Source: CAZJZH01 sp964550465 (lineage in GTDB: Bacteria > Patescibacteriota > Patescibacteriia > JACRDY01). From it: DNA of 6,663 nt. Both the position numbers and the translations under genes were made by a program. The notes beneath the pieces were generated by a model. It did not search any database. It was not told the DNA's origin and saw only the letters and a list, made by a program, of their open reading frames with translations. How positions within the stretch are numbered: the stretch's first letter is position 1; each line of letters begins with the position of its first letter. The stretch spans positions 1 to 6,663 of the forward strand of contig CAZJZH010000050.1 of the NCBI GenBank assembly GCA_964550465.1, written 5' to 3'. Positions 5,246-6,663 of the stretch are shown here, in pieces.

Positions 5246-5247
5246 CC

Positions 5248-6279
5248 ATGATTATCCCTACTGAACAACGACAGCTCTTTTTCCAGAAACTGCGCGCCGC
5301 GCAGCATGTGTTGATCGTGCCGCACAGTATTCCCAACCCGGACGGTGATTGTCTAGGATCTGCTCTGGCCTGTTGGCACTACTGCCAACACATCGGCACG
5401 GCCGCGACGGTCTTTTGTAGTCACGACACGCCCGAGCAGCTATCATTCTTACCCGGTCATGAACACATCGTCCATGACCCAGCGGCGATTGCTCAGACAC
5501 CGTATGATTTGGTACTGATTGTCGACTTTGGTGAACTGAGTCGGTCAGGGCTAGCAGATGAACTGCAGGCCGCTCAACGGGCCGGTATAGATTTTATGAT
5601 GGTGGACCACCACGCTACTGGCCATGATGATGTTGGTAACCCCAAAATTGTTATCCCAGAAGCATCCGCCACTTGTGAGATGATTTACAGTTTATTTGCT
5701 GATGAAGGCATCACCATTAGTAAAGACATGGCCACCTGTCTGCTGACCGGCTTAATCACTGACACTCAAAACTTCACTAACGGCGCCACTACGGTCGGCT
5801 CACTACACGCCGCGGCAGAACTGGTGCGGGCCGGCGCTCGACCACATGAGGTAATTGACCGTACTTGGAAAAATAAACAGGTAAAAATTCTCCAGCTGTG
5901 GGGTAAGATTCTGCTGCGCCTACACGAAGACCCACAGACGGGTATCGTCAAAACCGCTATCATGCTCAAAGACCTGGAAGACGCCGGCGTGCCACTGGAC
6001 GCGGCGGACGGCATGTCTAACTTTCTCAATAACCTTGGCACCGCTAAGGCGGTGATGGTCCTGCGCCAAGAACAGGGCGGTAAAGTAAAGGGCAGTATGC
6101 GTACTACTCATCGTGATGTTGACGTATCAGTGATTGCTCAACAGTACGGTGGTGGTGGCCACAAAATGGCAGCCGGCTTTTTAACTGACGGGGAAATTAT
6201 TTGGGACGATGTTCGTGGCTGGCTGATTGCCGGGGTCGATGTGCCAGCCGGCGCCAATCGTGCTACCATACCAGCATAA
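5248..6279 (+). CDS. nrnA: DHH/DHHA1 phosphoesterase, NrnA type (oligoribonuclease / pAp phosphatase)
   Basis: NrnA-type enzymes use two metal ions to degrade 2-5-nt RNAs, and many also cleave pApA/pGpG or dephosphorylate pAp. The 343-aa length fits. The DHH domain carries PDGDCLGS (31-38), D93 in LIVDFGE, the namesake VDHHAT (119-124) and GLITDTQNF (168-176). The C-terminal DHHA1 domain carries GGGGHKMAAGF (301-311) for substrate binding. All expected metal-ligand aspartates are present. One oddity: H26 stands six residues before D32, whereas motif I is usually H-x3-D-x-D, so two residues (from the S-I-P-N stretch) seem inserted. The start follows the rbfA stop by 2 bp with no Shine-Dalgarno sequence, implying coupled translation. 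Which substrate dominates cannot be told from sequence; a cyclic-dinucleotide role is possible, not shown. Confidence 0.9.
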   Translation: MIIPTEQRQLFFQKLRAAQHVLIVPHSIPNPDGDCLGSALACWHYCQHIGTAATVFCSHDTPEQLSFLPGHEHIVHDPAAIAQTPYDLVLIVDFGELSRSGLADELQAAQRAGIDFMMVDHHATGHDDVGNPKIVIPEASATCEMIYSLFADEGITISKDMATCLLTGLITDTQNFTNGATTVGSLHAAAELVRAGARPHEVIDRTWKNKQVKILQLWGKILLRLHEDPQTGIVKTAIMLKDLEDAGVPLDAADGMSNFLNNLGTAKAVMVLRQEQGGKVKGSMRTTHRDVDVSVIAQQYGGGGHKMAAGFLTDGEIIWDDVRGWLIAGVDVPAGANRATIPA

Positions 6280-6282
6280 TCA

Positions 6283-6288
6283 TATTAT
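6283..6288 (+). promoter_or_regulatory. Possible -10 element for a leaderless clpP transcript
   Basis: TATTAT ends six bases before the clpP ATG, with an overlapping TATATT at 6286-6291. The spacing would put the start site on the ATG. No -35 match lies at the expected distance inside the upstream gene, so this is weak; clpP may simply be read from the rbfA promoter. Confidence 0.22.
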
Positions 6289-6294
6289 ATTGCT

Positions 6295-6663
6295 ATGTCT
6301 TACCTTATTCCAACCGTGATTGAAAAATCTGATCGTGGCGAACGGGCCTACGATATTTACTCTCGTCTACTCAAAGACCGCATTATCTTTATCGGCTCAC
6401 CAATTGATGATGTAGTGGCCAACCTGATCATCGCCCAGCTGCTGTTTTTAGAATCACAAGATGACAAGAAAGATATTAAACTCTACATCAACTCCCCCGG
6501 TGGTTCCGTCACGGCTGGCATGGCGGTCTATGACACCATGCAGTACGTCAAGTGTGATGTCTCAACTATCTGCATCGGCATGGCTGCCTCGATGGCCGCT
6601 ACCCTGCTGGCAGCTGGTGCTACCGGTAAACGCTTTGCACTACCCAATGCTGAAGTCATGATC
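6295..6663 (+). CDS. clpP: ATP-dependent Clp protease proteolytic subunit (3' end outside the window)
   Basis: ClpP forms the 14-subunit serine-protease chamber fed by ClpX or ClpA/C unfoldases. The first 123 residues are present out of about 195-200. Typical blocks are the N-terminal IPTVIEKSDRGERAYDIYSRLL (5-26), with the hydrophobic-patch and loop residues, AQLLFL (47-52), the oxyanion-side loop YINSPGGSVTAGMAVYDTM (64-82) and GMAASM (95-100) with catalytic S99. The usual MG after the serine reads MA here, a tolerated change. The window stops at VMI, just before the expected catalytic histidine; the aspartate also lies beyond it. The ATG is 15 bp after the phosphoesterase stop and has no Shine-Dalgarno sequence. 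It is likely the third gene of the rbfA cluster. The expected trigger factor gene (tig) is not upstream. Confidence 0.96.
   Translation, partial: MSYLIPTVIEKSDRGERAYDIYSRLLKDRIIFIGSPIDDVVANLIIAQLLFLESQDDKKDIKLYINSPGGSVTAGMAVYDTMQYVKCDVSTICIGMAASMAATLLAAGATGKRFALPNAEVMI

Noticed and set aside
6461..6661. Plus-strand open frame overlapping clpP
   Set aside because: It is a frame shift of clpP, which is unmistakable in the other frame with its catalytic serine motif.

Overview
The window looks like a piece of a Patescibacteria (Candidate Phyla Radiation) chromosome, possibly of a Parcubacteria-type lineage. This rests on three things. The Mur ligase lacks the usual N-terminal substrate domain and carries sequence blocks I associate with that group. 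Genes are packed 2-15 bp apart. Most starts have no visible Shine-Dalgarno sequence. All complete genes end at TAA or TAG and no in-frame TGA needs recoding, so the standard bacterial code fits. The phylum-level call is from memory of protein families, not from a search.

Layout. Positions 1-1513 (minus) hold the first 504 codons of rpoB. A 592-bp non-coding block (1514-2105) follows. It carries an rpoB promoter with an ideal -35/-10 layout, a leader of about 240 nt ending in a terminator-like hairpin whose T7 tract touches the rpoB ATG, an AT-rich stretch, two DnaA-box-like 9-mers one helical turn apart, an imperfect 7-bp tandem repeat, and a promoter with a palindrome for the next gene. Positions 2106-2768 (plus) encode an unrecognised soluble 220-aa protein, closed by a strong hairpin terminator that probably also serves the convergent operon. 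Positions 4795-2831 (minus) are a two-gene operon: a Mur-ligase-family protein followed, 3 bp later, by a membrane-anchored extracytoplasmic protein of unknown function. From a 105-bp divergent promoter region, a plus-strand cluster runs rbfA (4901), a DHH/DHHA1 phosphoesterase of the NrnA type (5248) and clpP (6295, cut by the window end).

How the genes relate. rpoB, rbfA, the NrnA-like enzyme and clpP are housekeeping genes for transcription, 30S maturation, short-RNA or dinucleotide turnover and proteolysis. The Mur-ligase operon probably belongs to the cell envelope. The parts least explained by known families are the rpoB upstream region (repeat, DnaA-like boxes, attenuator-like hairpin), the orphan gene at 2106 and the envelope protein at 2831. 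I see no mobile element, CRISPR array, rRNA or tRNA.
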